Source: Megachile rotundata (lineage: Eukaryota; Arthropoda; Insecta; Hymenoptera; Megachilidae). From it: a DNA stretch of 64,000 bases. A model generated the notes under the pieces. It worked only from the letters and a program-made list of their open reading frames with translations, was not told the origin of the DNA and ran no database searches. Where the stretch lies: contig NC_134995.1 of assembly GCF_050947335.1 (NCBI RefSeq), forward strand, positions 6,424,501 to 6,488,500. Direction: 5' to 3'. The position numbers and the translations under genes are program-made. Positions 38,935 through 48,931 of this stretch are shown here, one piece after another (the stretch's first letter is position 1; each line of letters starts with the position of its first letter).

Positions 38935-40560
38935 GGTTCCAAATTTTTGAATATTTAAATTCCATACATTTTTAGATTCATTAAATACTTCGTCTTCAAA
39001 TTTCTACTTTCTAGTATTCTTAAATTTCTAAAGCCCTGGAGTTTTACATTACTAGATGTTCACATTTGTACGTTTTGATATTCACATTCGTATAAATCGT
39101 CAAATACCTAGATTTTTTATGTCAAGTCCTAACCATAGAACTCCTCGAGATTCTCAAAAAAATTCACAAGTCTCAATGTCGACATCCTCAAATTTTAAAG
39201 TCCCTAAATCTTGCTATTTCCAAATTTCACTGTTCCCAAATTTAAAAATCCCCAAATCTCACCGTCTTTAAAATTCCAACGACACAAATCTCATCATTCC
39301 CAAATTTCAGCATCCACAAATCTCATCATCCTCAAATTTCACCGTCTCCAAATCTCAATATTCCCAAATTTCACTAAACTCAAATCCCAAAATCCCCAAA
39401 TTCCAAATTCCCGAAATTCCAAATTCCCCAAATCCCGAATTCCCCAAATGTCAAATTCCCCATATCCCAAATTCCCCAAATCCCCAAATTCCAAATTCCC
39501 CAAATTCCAAATCCCCAAATTCCAAATTCCCCAAATTCCAAATTCCCCAAATTCCCCAAATTCCAAATTCCCCAAATTCCAAATTCCCGAAATTCCAAAT
39601 TCCCCAAATCCCGAATTCCCCAAATGTCAAATTCCCCATATCCCAAATTCCCCAAATCCCCAAATTCCAAACTCCCCAAATTCCAAATCCCCAAATTCCA
39701 AATTCCCCAAATTCCAAATTCCCCAAATTCCAAATTCCCCAAATTCCAAATTCCCCAAATTCCAAATTCCCCAAATGCCAAATTCGCCACATCCCAAATT
39801 CCCCAAATCCCGAATTCCCCAAATCCCAAATTCTCCAAATTCCAAATTCCCCAAATCCCGAATTCCCCAAATCCCAAATTCCCCAAATTCCAAATTCCCC
39901 AAATTCCAAATTCCCCAAATTCCAAATTCCCCAAATTCCAAATTCCCCAAATTCCAAATTCCCCAAATTCCAAATTCCCCAAATTCCAAATTCCCCAAAT
40001 TCCAAATTCCCCAAATTCCAAATTCCCCAAATTCCAAATTCCCCAAATCCCGAATTCCCCAAATGTCAAATTCCCCATATCCCAAATTCCCCAAATCCCC
40101 AAATTTCAAATTCCCCAAATTCCAAATTCCCCAAATTCCAAATTCCCCAAATGCCAAATTCGCCACATCCCAAATTCCCCAAATCCCAAATTCCTCCAAT
40201 CACAAATTCCCCAAATCCCAAATTCCCAAATCCCAAACTCCCCAAATCCCAAACTCCCCAAATCCCAAACTCCCCAAATCCCAAACTCCCCAAATCCCAA
40301 ACTCCCCAAATCCCAAACTCCCCAAATCCCAAACTCCCCAAATCCCAAACTCCCCAAATCCCAAACTCCCCAAATCCCAAACTCCCCAAATCCCTAAATC
40401 CCCAAATTCCAAACTCCCCAAATCCCAAAAATCCCCAAATCCCTAAATTCCCAAATCTCATCATCCCCAAATCCCTAAATTCTCAAATCTCATCATCCCC
40501 AAATTTCCCCCACACCAAATTTTTAACCTACCCCCTAATATTCAAATCTTCAAACATCCC
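38935..40560 (-). repeat. Octamer/16-bp minisatellite CCCCAAATTCCAAATT (array E)
   Basis: The core (39360-40510) is a 16-bp dimer of octamers: CCCCAAATTCCAAATT, changing near 40205 to about 12 clean copies of CCCCAAATCCCAAACT. Longer blocks containing the variants CCCGAATT, CCCCAAATGTCAAATT and CCCCATATCCC recur near 39430, 39610 and 40045. Flanks at 38935-39360 and after 40510 are decayed units. All frames of both strands are largely open, giving nominal proteins up to 411 residues (Pro/Asn/Ser/Lys on plus, Gly/Trp/Phe/Asn on minus). These are artefacts of a stop-free unit. The G-rich strand is the minus strand. Confidence 0.97.
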
Positions 40561-40564
40561 TAAA

Positions 40565-41815
40565 AATCAATACCTAAAAACCGTCTTTTACCTCCCTTGC
40601 TATATTTTTCCAAGGGAAACTAGATTTGCCCATGACTGTACCTTGCCACGATTAGCAGACACCCTCCGCCATGCCCGGCAACCGTAAGTCAATTATTTTC
40701 GCGAGCAAGTCGGTGTCGATGTGGTTGCTTAATCATTTCACTTGCTGCTAAGGAATTTATGGCGTTTAACGTTGTTTCGAAGTTCTTGATATAAACCGTG
40801 TCAAGTAAGAAATTCTTTGCAAAGTTTCGTCAACGTGGTAGGCAGCTTCTTGAGGGATCTTACGATTTACCGAAATTGACGTACTTTGGCATGTACATAA
40901 CTTGTGTGATGTACATATTTATGTTCACTTAGTGTTAGTGGATTAATGATTAAAGAAAGGACTTCAATTGGTTTATTTATTGGTGAAATGGTTTGATAGG
41001 TTTAGAACAGGTGTTTAAGGTAAGTGCAGCTCTTTATTTTTTATTAGATGCGGTAGATAGATGTGGATTCACAAGGTGGTGCGTAAAGAGATTGACAATG
41101 AGCTAGCTGAGAAGAGTTGTCGTGAATTGACATCGATACATATCTCATTATGTCTACATAATGTGTATATTATTAGATACACATGTGATATTGTAGTAAA
41201 TTATTATTATTATTATTATTATTATTATACAAATTATTATTTAAGTAAAGATCCATACAAATTTGTAAAAGTGATTATATTGTATGTTTGCATTTTCTCT
41301 GTATTGAATGTAGACAAAATTTCTGCACATGCTCATGTGTGGAAAATATGCTCATGTATGTGTATGCTCATGCATATATGTTTGTATTAGACATGGAGAG
41401 AATGTTAAAAAATGACCATTATTCAACAATGTGATGAAAAATTCGAAGAATAAATAAAAAATACGTGTATGTACTACTGTAAAAACTTGTAAGTAAATTG
41501 ACTGAAAATTATAATTAATTCAAAAATGAAATATTATACCATATGTGCGTTATTATAGCAACATGCTGATTTGCAGCTACATCTGATATAATGGCTTTCA
41601 GTCGAAATCTGCATTGCTTTCGTTGAGTAATGTAAACGTGGATTAATTCGTTTCAGCACCAGAAGTGCAATTTTGTTTGAGGGAAATGCTGTTATATATA
41701 TGTCACTTTGGTAATTTTGGTAATTAAAGTCTGATGGTAAATGCTAGCAACATTTTGCGCATCGGGAAATACAGTAACGAGCGTGGTTGACATCTAACTA
41801 GTTTGTGTGTGGTAG
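40565..41815. other. Spacer with donor-like site and ATT microsatellite, no gene seen
   Basis: Unique sequence, GC-richer only near 40600-40720. AAG|GTAAGT, a strong donor match, occurs at 41017-41025. A short TTA/ATT trinucleotide run lies at 41200-41230. The 109-codon frame spanning it has no recognisable domain. Confidence 0.45.
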
Positions 41816-41819
41816 GAAA

Positions 41820-42110
41820 ATTTCGGAGTTCGTAAATAGCTAAATTTTGAAATTCAGAAATTTAGGTATTTGGAAGTTTGGTCATTTGCGAATTAAAAAT
41901 ATCAGGGAAGCAAAATTGAGAAACGTAGAAATTTGAAAATTCGAGGTTTGAAATATTGAAGATATGAAAGTTCGTATACTACAAAATTTGATTATTTGAA
42001 AATTAAAAAATTTTGAAAAATTAGAAAATGGAGAAGCGGAAATATTAAAAATTTTTGTATCTTAATATTTGAAAATCTGAATATCTAGGGATTAAAAAAT
42101 TAGAAAATAT
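41820..42110 (+). repeat. Degenerate octamer minisatellite (array F)
   Basis: AT-biased 8-bp steps such as GAAATTCA, GAAATTTA, GGTATTTG, GAAGTTTG and GTCATTTG hold register over roughly 250 bp. It is the most decayed member of the family in this window. Confidence 0.55.
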
Positions 42111-42114
42111 TGAG

Positions 42115-42700
42115 AATTAAAAGAGTTGCACCAAAATGAAAAATACCGAAAGAAGTCACCAAAAAAATTGACTAAGGTTTAAAAAAAAATAGCAAGAATA
42201 TTAACACAATTCAGAGAAGAATATATTACAAAATAAAGGCAAAATAAATAAATAGCAATTATATTTCTCAAGTGTCGCAATATATCGTTAAAAGGATTAA
42301 CATACTTTCGCTTCACCTTCAAAACCAGTATAGTATCCTTTAATCAAGTAAATAGAGACTTAGTGTCAAGAGAACTATGCTTCTCGGTTTCACAAATAGA
42401 GCAGAGGAAGCAGAGCTTCAACTTTCCAAGGTTGTCGCATTTCACGTGTCGTTTAGCTCGCCATGACAGGCGAACGGCATAGTCAGGCAACCAGCAAACC
42501 ACCTTTATTCCGTGTCGACATGGAACGCAGTAAAGTAAACCGTTATTGGCTGGCTGCTAGCAAGTACAGTGTTAACGTGCCACGATACCTTCTCGTATGG
42601 TCAAGCTAGAACCGACGTCCTGTACAGTCAGTAGCAAATCCCGCTTTCCTAGGGAAAATCGGAAAGACAACAGGAGCAAACCTTGTGTACATTGATTCTT
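42115..42700. other. Spacer, partly GC-rich, no gene seen
   Basis: AT-rich to about 42330, then moderately GC-rich. No frame, RNA gene or transposon end was recognised. Confidence 0.55.
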
Positions 42701-42704
42701 ATTG

Positions 42705-43675
42705 TTAGGGAACTTTGGCGATTTGGGAATTTTGGAGTGCGTTAGGAATTTGGGGGCTTTGGGATTTGGGGATGTTGGGGCTTTGGGATAGTGAGAGTTG
42801 GTAGTTTAGAAGTATGGACATCTGGGAATTTGATGGTATAGGAATTTAGGGATGTGAGAGGCTTAAAATGTGGGAAGTTGTGGGCACAAGAATTTGGAGA
42901 CTTGGGAATTTGGGAATTATGGAATTTGGAGACTTGGGAATTTGGGGGCTTGGGAATTTAGGGATTTGGGAATTTGGGGGCTTGGGAATTTGGGGATTTG
43001 GGAATTTGGGAATTTTGAAATTTGCGAAAATTTGGAATTTGGGGATTTGAGAATTTAGGATCTTGGGAATTTGGGAAACTGAGGATTTGGGAACTTGGGA
43101 ATTCGGGGACTTTAGAATTTGGGAACTTGGGAATTTGGAAACTTGGGGATTTGGGGACGTGGGAATTTGGGAACTTGGGGATTTGGGGACGTGGGGATTT
43201 AGGGACGTGAGAATTTGGGAACTTGGGGATTTGGGGACTTTAGAATTTGGGAACTTGGGAATTTGGAAACTTGGGGATTTGGGGACGTGGGAATTTGGGA
43301 ACTTGGGGATTTGGGGACGTGGGGATTTAGGGACGTGGGAATTTGGAAACTTGGGGATTTGGGGACGTGGGGATTTGGGGACGTGGAGATTTGGGGACAT
43401 GGAAATTTGGGAACGTGGGAATTTGGGGACATGGAGATTTGGGGACGTGGGGATTTGGAGATTTGGGGATTCGATGACTTTGGAATTTAGTAACATGGGA
43501 ATTTGGAGACTTGGGGTTTGTAAACGTGAGAATTTGGGAACGTAAGGATTCGAAAGCTTTGGTATTTGGAGACGTGGGAATTTGGGAACTTGAGGATTTG
43601 CAAATGTGGGATTTTGGGAACTTGGGAATTTACAAACGTGGGGATTCGGGAACTTTAGAATTTGGAGACGTGGAA
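42705..43675 (+). repeat. G-rich octamer minisatellite with 128-bp higher-order repeat (array G)
   Basis: Octamers GGGAATTT, GGGAACTT, GGGGATTT, GGGGACGT and GGGGACTT alternate in an ordered way. A block starting GGGGACTTTAGAATTTGGGA recurs at 43105 and 43233, a period of 128 bp (16 octamers). Reading frames on both strands remain open for up to 281 codons (Lys-Phe-Pro-Asn / Trp-Glu-Phe-Gly type) and are not genes. The G-rich strand is plus, opposite to array E about 2 kb upstream. Confidence 0.96.
43353..43380 (+). other. G-quadruplex motif, four G4 tracts with 4-nt loops
   Basis: Four GGGG tracts at 43353, 43361, 43369 and 43377 are separated by ATTT, ACGT and ATTT. This satisfies the usual G4 pattern exactly, and neighbouring units provide further tracts. 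Folding in the cell is inference. Confidence 0.8.
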
Positions 43676-43679
43676 AAAC

Positions 43680-44595
43680 TTTTTTTTCCATCTTTTTCTA
43701 AAGGTGAAAAAGCTTTTCTAAAACATGTAGTAAAACAAGTGCATTTCCTAATGAAAAATAGCAGTGTGGGTCTGCAACGTCCCAATTGGCCCTCAGGTAT
43801 AAACATTGGTACCCATTGACTCTGGAGACTTAATGTTTCTCCTAGACCCAGTGACTCAACACATATTTATTTTTGCTCACTAACTAGTTAAAATTTTCAT
43901 TTTAGAATGAAAATTTGTTAACTAGAAAATTCAGATATATAAAAATTGTGAAGTATACCCTAAAATTGTGATACTCTTATTCAAAGGATGTCTATGTTAC
44001 ACCCGAGTGTACGTAGCAACAGCATTGACGACAGTACAAATCGAATCGAAAGTAAGCTCGAATGGCGTGTGTAGGCGATATCGAGAAGCGAGAATGAGAC
44101 GCGAGGTATTCCAATAAGTGGATTGACTCCAGCCTGCTCTGCAGCCACCCTTTTCTTCCGATAACGCCCTGGAACCAATGGCGAGTCCAGCGGGGGATCA
44201 ATAGGGCAGAGGGGAAAAAAAACGAAAATCCCAATGGTGGAGTCGCAAGCGATTTTATACTTCTGCGAATCGCATTCACAGTTTATCACGTTTGAAAGGT
44301 TTCGTAAAAAATTCAGCCGACGTTTTTCTTCGAATTTCCTGATCAGAAATCGTGTCGATCCTCACGTACCTTCTTTTTTCGTTTCTGCTCCATTCTTCAT
44401 TTTCTTGAAGCGTTACTTGTACAGGTACAGTTGTGTGTAGAGTTTCTTTGCATAGGAATTCGCATAAGAAGAAAAGTATTATGTTTTTCATTTTTGGGAG
44501 TGAAATATGAAGTTTGAATCTTACAAATTTTCTGCATTCAAACTTTTTTAAGTTTCTAAACAACCTGCAACATTTTTGAACTTCTTAAGATATCA
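43680..44595. other. Mixed spacer, no gene seen
   Basis: Contains a T run at 43680-43688, AT-rich sequence and a CpG-richer part at about 43990-44350 with overlapping frames of 95-102 codons on the minus strand. No domain was recognised. Confidence 0.5.
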
Positions 44596-44599
44596 ATTA

Positions 44600-44790
44600 T
44601 GGATACTTTGTATACATTTGTATATTTTGTATATTTTGTATATTTTGTATATTTTGTATATTTTGTATATTTTGTATATTTTATATATTTTGTATATTTT
44701 GTATATTTTGTATATTTTCTACACATCCTACATATTCTACATTTTTTATATTTTCTATATTGTCTACGTTTTATATATTTTCTACATTTC
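44600..44790 (+). repeat. 10-bp minisatellite TATATTTTGT
   Basis: About 12 near-perfect copies of TATATTTTGT (44617-44717) flanked by decayed units such as CTACATATTC and TATATTTTCT. Tyr-Ile-Leu and Lys-Tyr-Thr repeat frames on the two strands are by-products. Confidence 0.95.
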
Positions 44791-44794
44791 AAAA

Positions 44795-46795
44795 TTTCAA
44801 CACTTTCCCGCCACTTTTCTATGCTACCATTTTGTCCTCGAGAATCCAGAGTTGCAGTCAACAAGCATGATACTGAAAACCACTTCATTTCTAATCAATA
44901 GAAACAACTAATTATGGCAATTAATAATAACTATTCCTTTCTTCATAGGAAAAATAAAAATGCTGTTTATTAATATTATTAATAGCTGAAAATGTAGAAG
45001 GTTAACCTAAATTAATTATCCTCAGTACTAAAATCAATTTTTTCTCTGAATACAAATGAGTAATGTTGTAATTATAAATGCAATTACCTGCTTAAAAAAC
45101 AGCATAATTTCTCTAAAAAACAGTATTAAATCGTTATAAATAGTTGAAGAATCGCGAACGTCATGACGAAGAACATCGCTCAGGTTTACGTTTCGCAACG
45201 ACCTTATTAGACAGCCCTGATTTGTGTCCTCGTCCTCCGACATATCCTCGGCATTTCCGACTGGGCCAAGAATTTGTCCGTGAAACGACGATGTATTTCC
45301 CCAAACTAGCTAAGAACTCTACACGTAAGATTCGTGCAACGCGACTAATCTTACGTGTTCACTTTCGGGCACAAATTAGGTTTTGCATGTCGAACCATCT
45401 AGGCCCCGTGCCTCCTACACGTGTTATGTAAATTCGGAAATTATACGAAATAACAGAACACCGCTTCCAACACGTTCACGACAAGCTGAAGAAAAGCTTT
45501 TTCACGCCCTTGTATCGGATATGCTACTTGCTTGGAGGAACACAGTACTCAAATATTTGAAAGAACTGTGTTATGTTGGCTGATACGTGATTTATGGGAA
45601 AATAGGGTGACACTGTTCAATATATTTGGTTTCATTTTGTGGTCACTTTTTGCTTGCGAAATGTTTATTTTATGCATTTGAGATAATTCTGGATAATTAT
45701 GCTTTTTGGGGGTTCAGGTGCTGAGGAATTTAGACACAGTGGGTGGATGTATGACTTTTTCTGTTATTGAGACTAAATTTTTTAATTTATAAAGTATCTT
45801 AAAGATTTGAAATTTTAGAAACTTACAATTTTTAATTGATTCATAAACATTTTATAAAAGCTTGCTTTCCTAAAAAATTCAGTAAGACCATGATTATACT
45901 TCATAATTCATTATTCAATCTTTATATTAAACTTAATAATCCTATTCTAGTATTTTTATAGCTTGGAAGAGACAAAACCTACATAAATCTAATACATATT
46001 TAACTCTGCTTCCTGTTGTACATCCCATGTAAAATCCAATAAACATTTCATTCTACCAACGTAATTACTGTATACTCACGTATTTAAACTTTATACATAT
46101 TCAAGTTTCCACATAACAAGCTCCCAACGAAAATGTGAATAATTACTATATTGACGCATTTAAACTTCAAATGTTAGAAGGTTCAATTTGCAAAAACGTA
46201 GACAACTCTCAAATTTTCAACTTCCTTTCCTGCAACACGTGGCTTTTTGTCGCCGGTGCAGCATCCTCTCCCTCTGTCGAAATTCCCAGTCGAACGGAAA
46301 AGTCCTACGAAAAAATTCATTCGAGACCGTATCAATAATTTACTCGCGAAAGATGCGAGACCGAAATTGAATTCCACTGGCAACAGCAAACAGTGTGGAA
46401 ACCGTTATTACGGCAGATTCGTTGTTTCCTATTCACCGGACCTAATACTATTTTCAAAATAAACTTTCACAATAACAGGCGCGAGTGGGGGGGAAATCCT
46501 ATTGCGGTGTTTTTTGTGCGAATAAAGTATTCATATCATACGTAAAATTTACTGTCGAGCGCCATTTTGAACGGGAAACGAGGCGGCGTGCGTAGCCATT
46601 TTAAGATAAACGAGAATATAGACTGAATTTTTTATTATGTTAATTTTGTGTGTTACATTAATAGTAATCTTGTATATTATGTTTGTAATTTTGAATATTA
46701 GTATTAGTTTAACAGTATAATATTAGTATAACAGTATTTATATTATATTGATTTTTTTATATTACATTGATGTGTTTTAGACATTGATCTAGTCT
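44795..46795. other. Mixed spacer, no gene seen
   Basis: CpG-rich at about 45140-45590 and 46190-46620, AT-rich elsewhere. Two GCCATTTT (YY1/PHO-like) words occur at 46561-46568 and 46595-46602. A perfect hairpin at 45321-45358 is listed separately. Open frames of 60-95 codons are unsupported. Confidence 0.45.
45321..45358. other. Perfect 12-bp inverted repeat (hairpin)
   Basis: ACACGTAAGATT at 45321-45332 and AATCTTACGTGT at 45347-45358 are exact reverse complements, with a 14-nt loop. There is no following T run or recognisable RNA family. It may be a small RNA hairpin, a protein binding palindrome or a transposon remnant. Confidence 0.5.
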
Positions 46796-46799
46796 TTAG

Positions 46800-46995
46800 A
46801 TCTCCTTTTTATGTTCTTTTATAAATATTTGCCTTCTATACTCTTTTACAGATCTTTCCCTTTTATAAACCTTCAAGTCTTTTTGTATAATTTTGTATCT
46901 CTTCAAATCCTTTTTTATAATTTTACTGATCTTCAGATCTTTTTGTATATATTCACATGTCTCAGACATTTCTATAGTACCTTAATAGATTCCTA
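46800..46995 (+). repeat. Weak tandem repeat, unit about 30-35 bp
   Basis: CTTCAAATCYTTTTTTATAA-like units alternate with TTTTGTATCT and TTTTACTGAT segments four to six times. Divergence makes the exact period uncertain. Confidence 0.5.
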
Positions 46996-47067
46996 AATCT
47001 TCCTACACGCCGGTCAAAAATTATAGAAATAATACTATATAATGAAATATAATTTTAGAACAACCTA

Positions 47068-47348
47068 CAGGTTGGCTCACCACATTTTGCCATCTAGATT
47101 TGCATCATTATTATTACTCATAGCAAACAATGTTTCAGATATAATTAATTGGTTTTGAGAAGGGCATGGTGGTATATTTTTCTTTGTAAGTGGACGCGTA
47201 AAGGACATATGAATGTCATTAATGTTTTTTTAAATGGAATCATATATTTTGTATTGCATCAGCTGATACTCCTTCATATTCTTTACAAAATAGTATTAAT
47301 CTATTTATGCGAAAAAATCATTAGGTTAGGAGATATTTTAATTCTAAC
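47068..47348 (+). repeat. Left long terminal inverted repeat of the outer element
   Basis: Aligns to the reverse complement of 48650-48929 with few differences; for example TCATTATTATTACTCATAGC is shared exactly. The nominal 67-codon frame here and a minus-strand frame in the right arm are the same arm translated twice. Confidence 0.9.
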
Positions 47349-47421
47349 TTGCTAGGAAATCGTGACTTTCTGGTCAATATTATGAATTGGCTTAACTGAA
47401 CAGCAAATGTTTTTCTACATA

Positions 47422-48335
47422 TTAGGTTGTCCGGAAAGTTCTTTTCGTTTTTTTAATAGGTGTTAAGTTTCAAATATTTTGGGTTCAGTGTATTATTCTT
47501 AAGTAATATATAATCCGTTCTGTTCTACCACCCTTCTGCCATCTTTCTGGAAGCCTCATAATGCCACTTTTCCAAAATTCTCTTGGTTTACTGTTAAAAT
47601 ATTCTTCAAGACCGATTTTTATGTCATTAATTGATGTGAATTTTTTATTGCGAAGAAAATTTTTTAGGGAAAGCAACAAATAATAATCCGATCACGCAAT
47701 GTCTGGAGAGTATGGGGGATGTGGTAGAACATCCCAATCGAAGTCTAAAAGTTTCTTTCGCACAGGTAAAGAAATGTGTGACCTCGCGTTGTCATGGTGG
47801 AACGCGACACCACGTCTATTCACCAATTCTGAACGTTTTGTGAATATAGCTTTCCTAAGTTTTTCGAGTTGCATGCAATATTTCTCGTTGTTAATTGTTT
47901 CCCTTGGTTTTTCGTCGAGGCAGGCCTTGATAAGATCGGTATCAGTGGTGGATGGACGGCCGCTGCGAACTTCATCTTTAAGATTGAAATTTCCGGCTTT
48001 AAACCTCCTAAACCAATTACGGACATTTTGAACAGTTATAGAATGATCCCCATAAACATCACAAATCTTCTTTGCGGTATTTCCAGGCATAATGTCTCTT
48101 TTAAAACAGTAAAACATGACATGACGCAAATGCATCTTTTGATCTTCCATCTTTCACAACGCGAAAAATACGGAATTCAATTTCTACTGATGCTGAAAAC
48201 AGTCCTCTTGTAGTGCCAGAGAATGACACTGGACAAAACAATTGATTTTGGAGTGATCTGGATGTTTGTTTACTTAAGCACAACAATGTAAAGCCTCGAG
48301 CAACAAACGCGAAAAGAACTTTCCGGACAACCTAA
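47422..48335 (-). mobile_element. Internally deleted mariner element
   Basis: The element is 914 bp, bounded by perfect 26-bp terminal inverted repeats (47422-47447 and 48310-48335, TTAGGTTGTCCGGAAAGTTC plus TTTTCG) and by a TA on each side (47420-47421, 48336-48337). The transposase relic lies on the minus strand. Autonomous mariners are about 1.3 kb. The loss of roughly 120 codons from the middle of the transposase accounts for the size. Perfect terminal repeats suggest it could still be moved by a transposase supplied in trans, or that insertion was fairly recent. It sits inside the older TA-flanked element. Confidence 0.95.
47485..48150 (-). pseudogene. mariner transposase, internally deleted and with one stop codon
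   Basis: mariner transposases bind the terminal repeats and cut and paste the element with a DD34D catalytic triad. The frame opens with ATG at 48150. Residues 1-85 carry the helix-turn-helix DNA-binding region and the family-typical WFRRFKAGNF...SGRP segment. After Arg-Glu-Thr-Ile the sequence jumps to Asn-Asn-Glu-Lys-Tyr-Cys, so the stretch with the first catalytic Asp is missing. The second Asp is present in HHDNARSH. The third is in the SDYYLL motif, 34 positions later, which is the diagnostic mariner spacing if the in-frame TGA at 47689-47691 (after YSPDIA) is counted as one position. The frame continues to the natural C-terminal region (NKKF, EYFNSKPREFWKSG, LPERW) and stops at 47485. 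Without the first Asp it cannot be active. Confidence 0.93.
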
Positions 48336-48470
48336 TACTTTAATAGGGCACGTGTCACCAAACGAATAGTGAGTTTTTGTTTTTTTTTGTTATGCAGTAA
48401 CAGTGAAATTTAGTCTCTGTTACGTCTCTAATATGATGAATACGACGATACAGTGAAATATCACTTCATA

Positions 48471-48642
48471 ATGAAGTATTCTAAAGAAGAAAAGATAGAC
48501 ATGTTATCAGTTTATTTTGAAGCTGGGAAAAGTGCTACACATGCAGAAAGATTATACACTACGGAATGTTAATAAGTCATTAATTTCTCGATTCAGAAAG
48601 TGCTTTGATGCAAATGGTCGCCACATTGAACCTTTTCTGTAA
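48471..48642 (+). pseudogene. Remnant of a transposase with a DUF4817-like N-terminal helix-turn-helix
   Basis: A frame from ATG 48471 reads MKYSKEEKIDMLSVYFEAGK and continues to a stop at 48570. The pattern hydrophobic-acidic start, Leu-x-x-Tyr-Phe-Glu-Ala-Gly-Lys-Ser and Ala-x-Arg-Leu-Tyr resembles the DUF4817/helix-turn-helix found at the start of insect transposon proteins. A second frame, 48565-48642, reads through Phe-Arg-Lys-Cys-Phe-Asp-Ala-Asn-Gly-Arg-His-Ile-Glu and ends at a stop, similar to the Gly-Gly-His-Phe/Ile-Glu tail of such proteins. The piece thus looks like an N-terminus joined to a C-terminus by internal deletion. Family naming is from memory of motifs and moderately certain. 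Confidence 0.6.
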
Positions 48643-48649
48643 ATAGACA

Positions 48650-48929
48650 TTAAAATTAAAATATCTCCTGAACTAATGATTTTTTCACATAAATAGATTA
48701 ATACTTTTTTGTAAAGAATATGAAGGAGTATCAGCTGATGCAATAAAAAATATATGATTCCATTTAGAAAAACATTAATGACCTTTATATGTCCTTTACA
48801 CGTCCACCTACAAAGAAAAATATACCACCATGCCCCTCTCAAAACTAATCAACTATATCTGAAACATTGTTTGCTATGAGTAATAATAATGACGCAAATC
48901 TAGATAGCAAAATATGGTGAGCCACCCTG
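48650..48929 (-). repeat. Right long terminal inverted repeat of the outer element
   Basis: Inverted copy of 47068-47348. Its outer end GGTGAGCCACCCTG differs from the left end (CAGGTTGGCTCACC) by one base. Confidence 0.9.
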
Positions 48930-48931
48930 TA

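Larger units (their letters stand above)
47066..48931 (+). mobile_element. Tc1/mariner-superfamily element with long terminal inverted repeats, interrupted by a nested mariner
   Basis: The element runs from 47068 (CAGGTTGGCTCACC) to 48929 (GGTGAGCCACCCTG), flanked on both sides by TA, the target duplication typical of this superfamily. Arms 47068-47348 and 48650-48929 are inverted copies over about 280 bp and remain highly similar. Without the inserted mariner and its duplicated TA it would be 946 bp. The right half holds decayed ends of a coding region (48471-48642), so it is an internally deleted, non-autonomous copy. It must be older than the mariner inside it. Exact family assignment is uncertain; the superfamily rests on the TA duplication and the helix-turn-helix remnant. 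Confidence 0.85.

Noticed and set aside
39211..40687. Proline-rich protein of 411 residues and related long frames on both strands
   Set aside because: All frames are open because the 16-bp unit lacks stops. The peptide is a direct translation of the minisatellite.
42846..43691. 281-codon minus-strand frame and several plus-strand frames
   Set aside because: Translation of the G-rich octamer array, with no non-repetitive domain.
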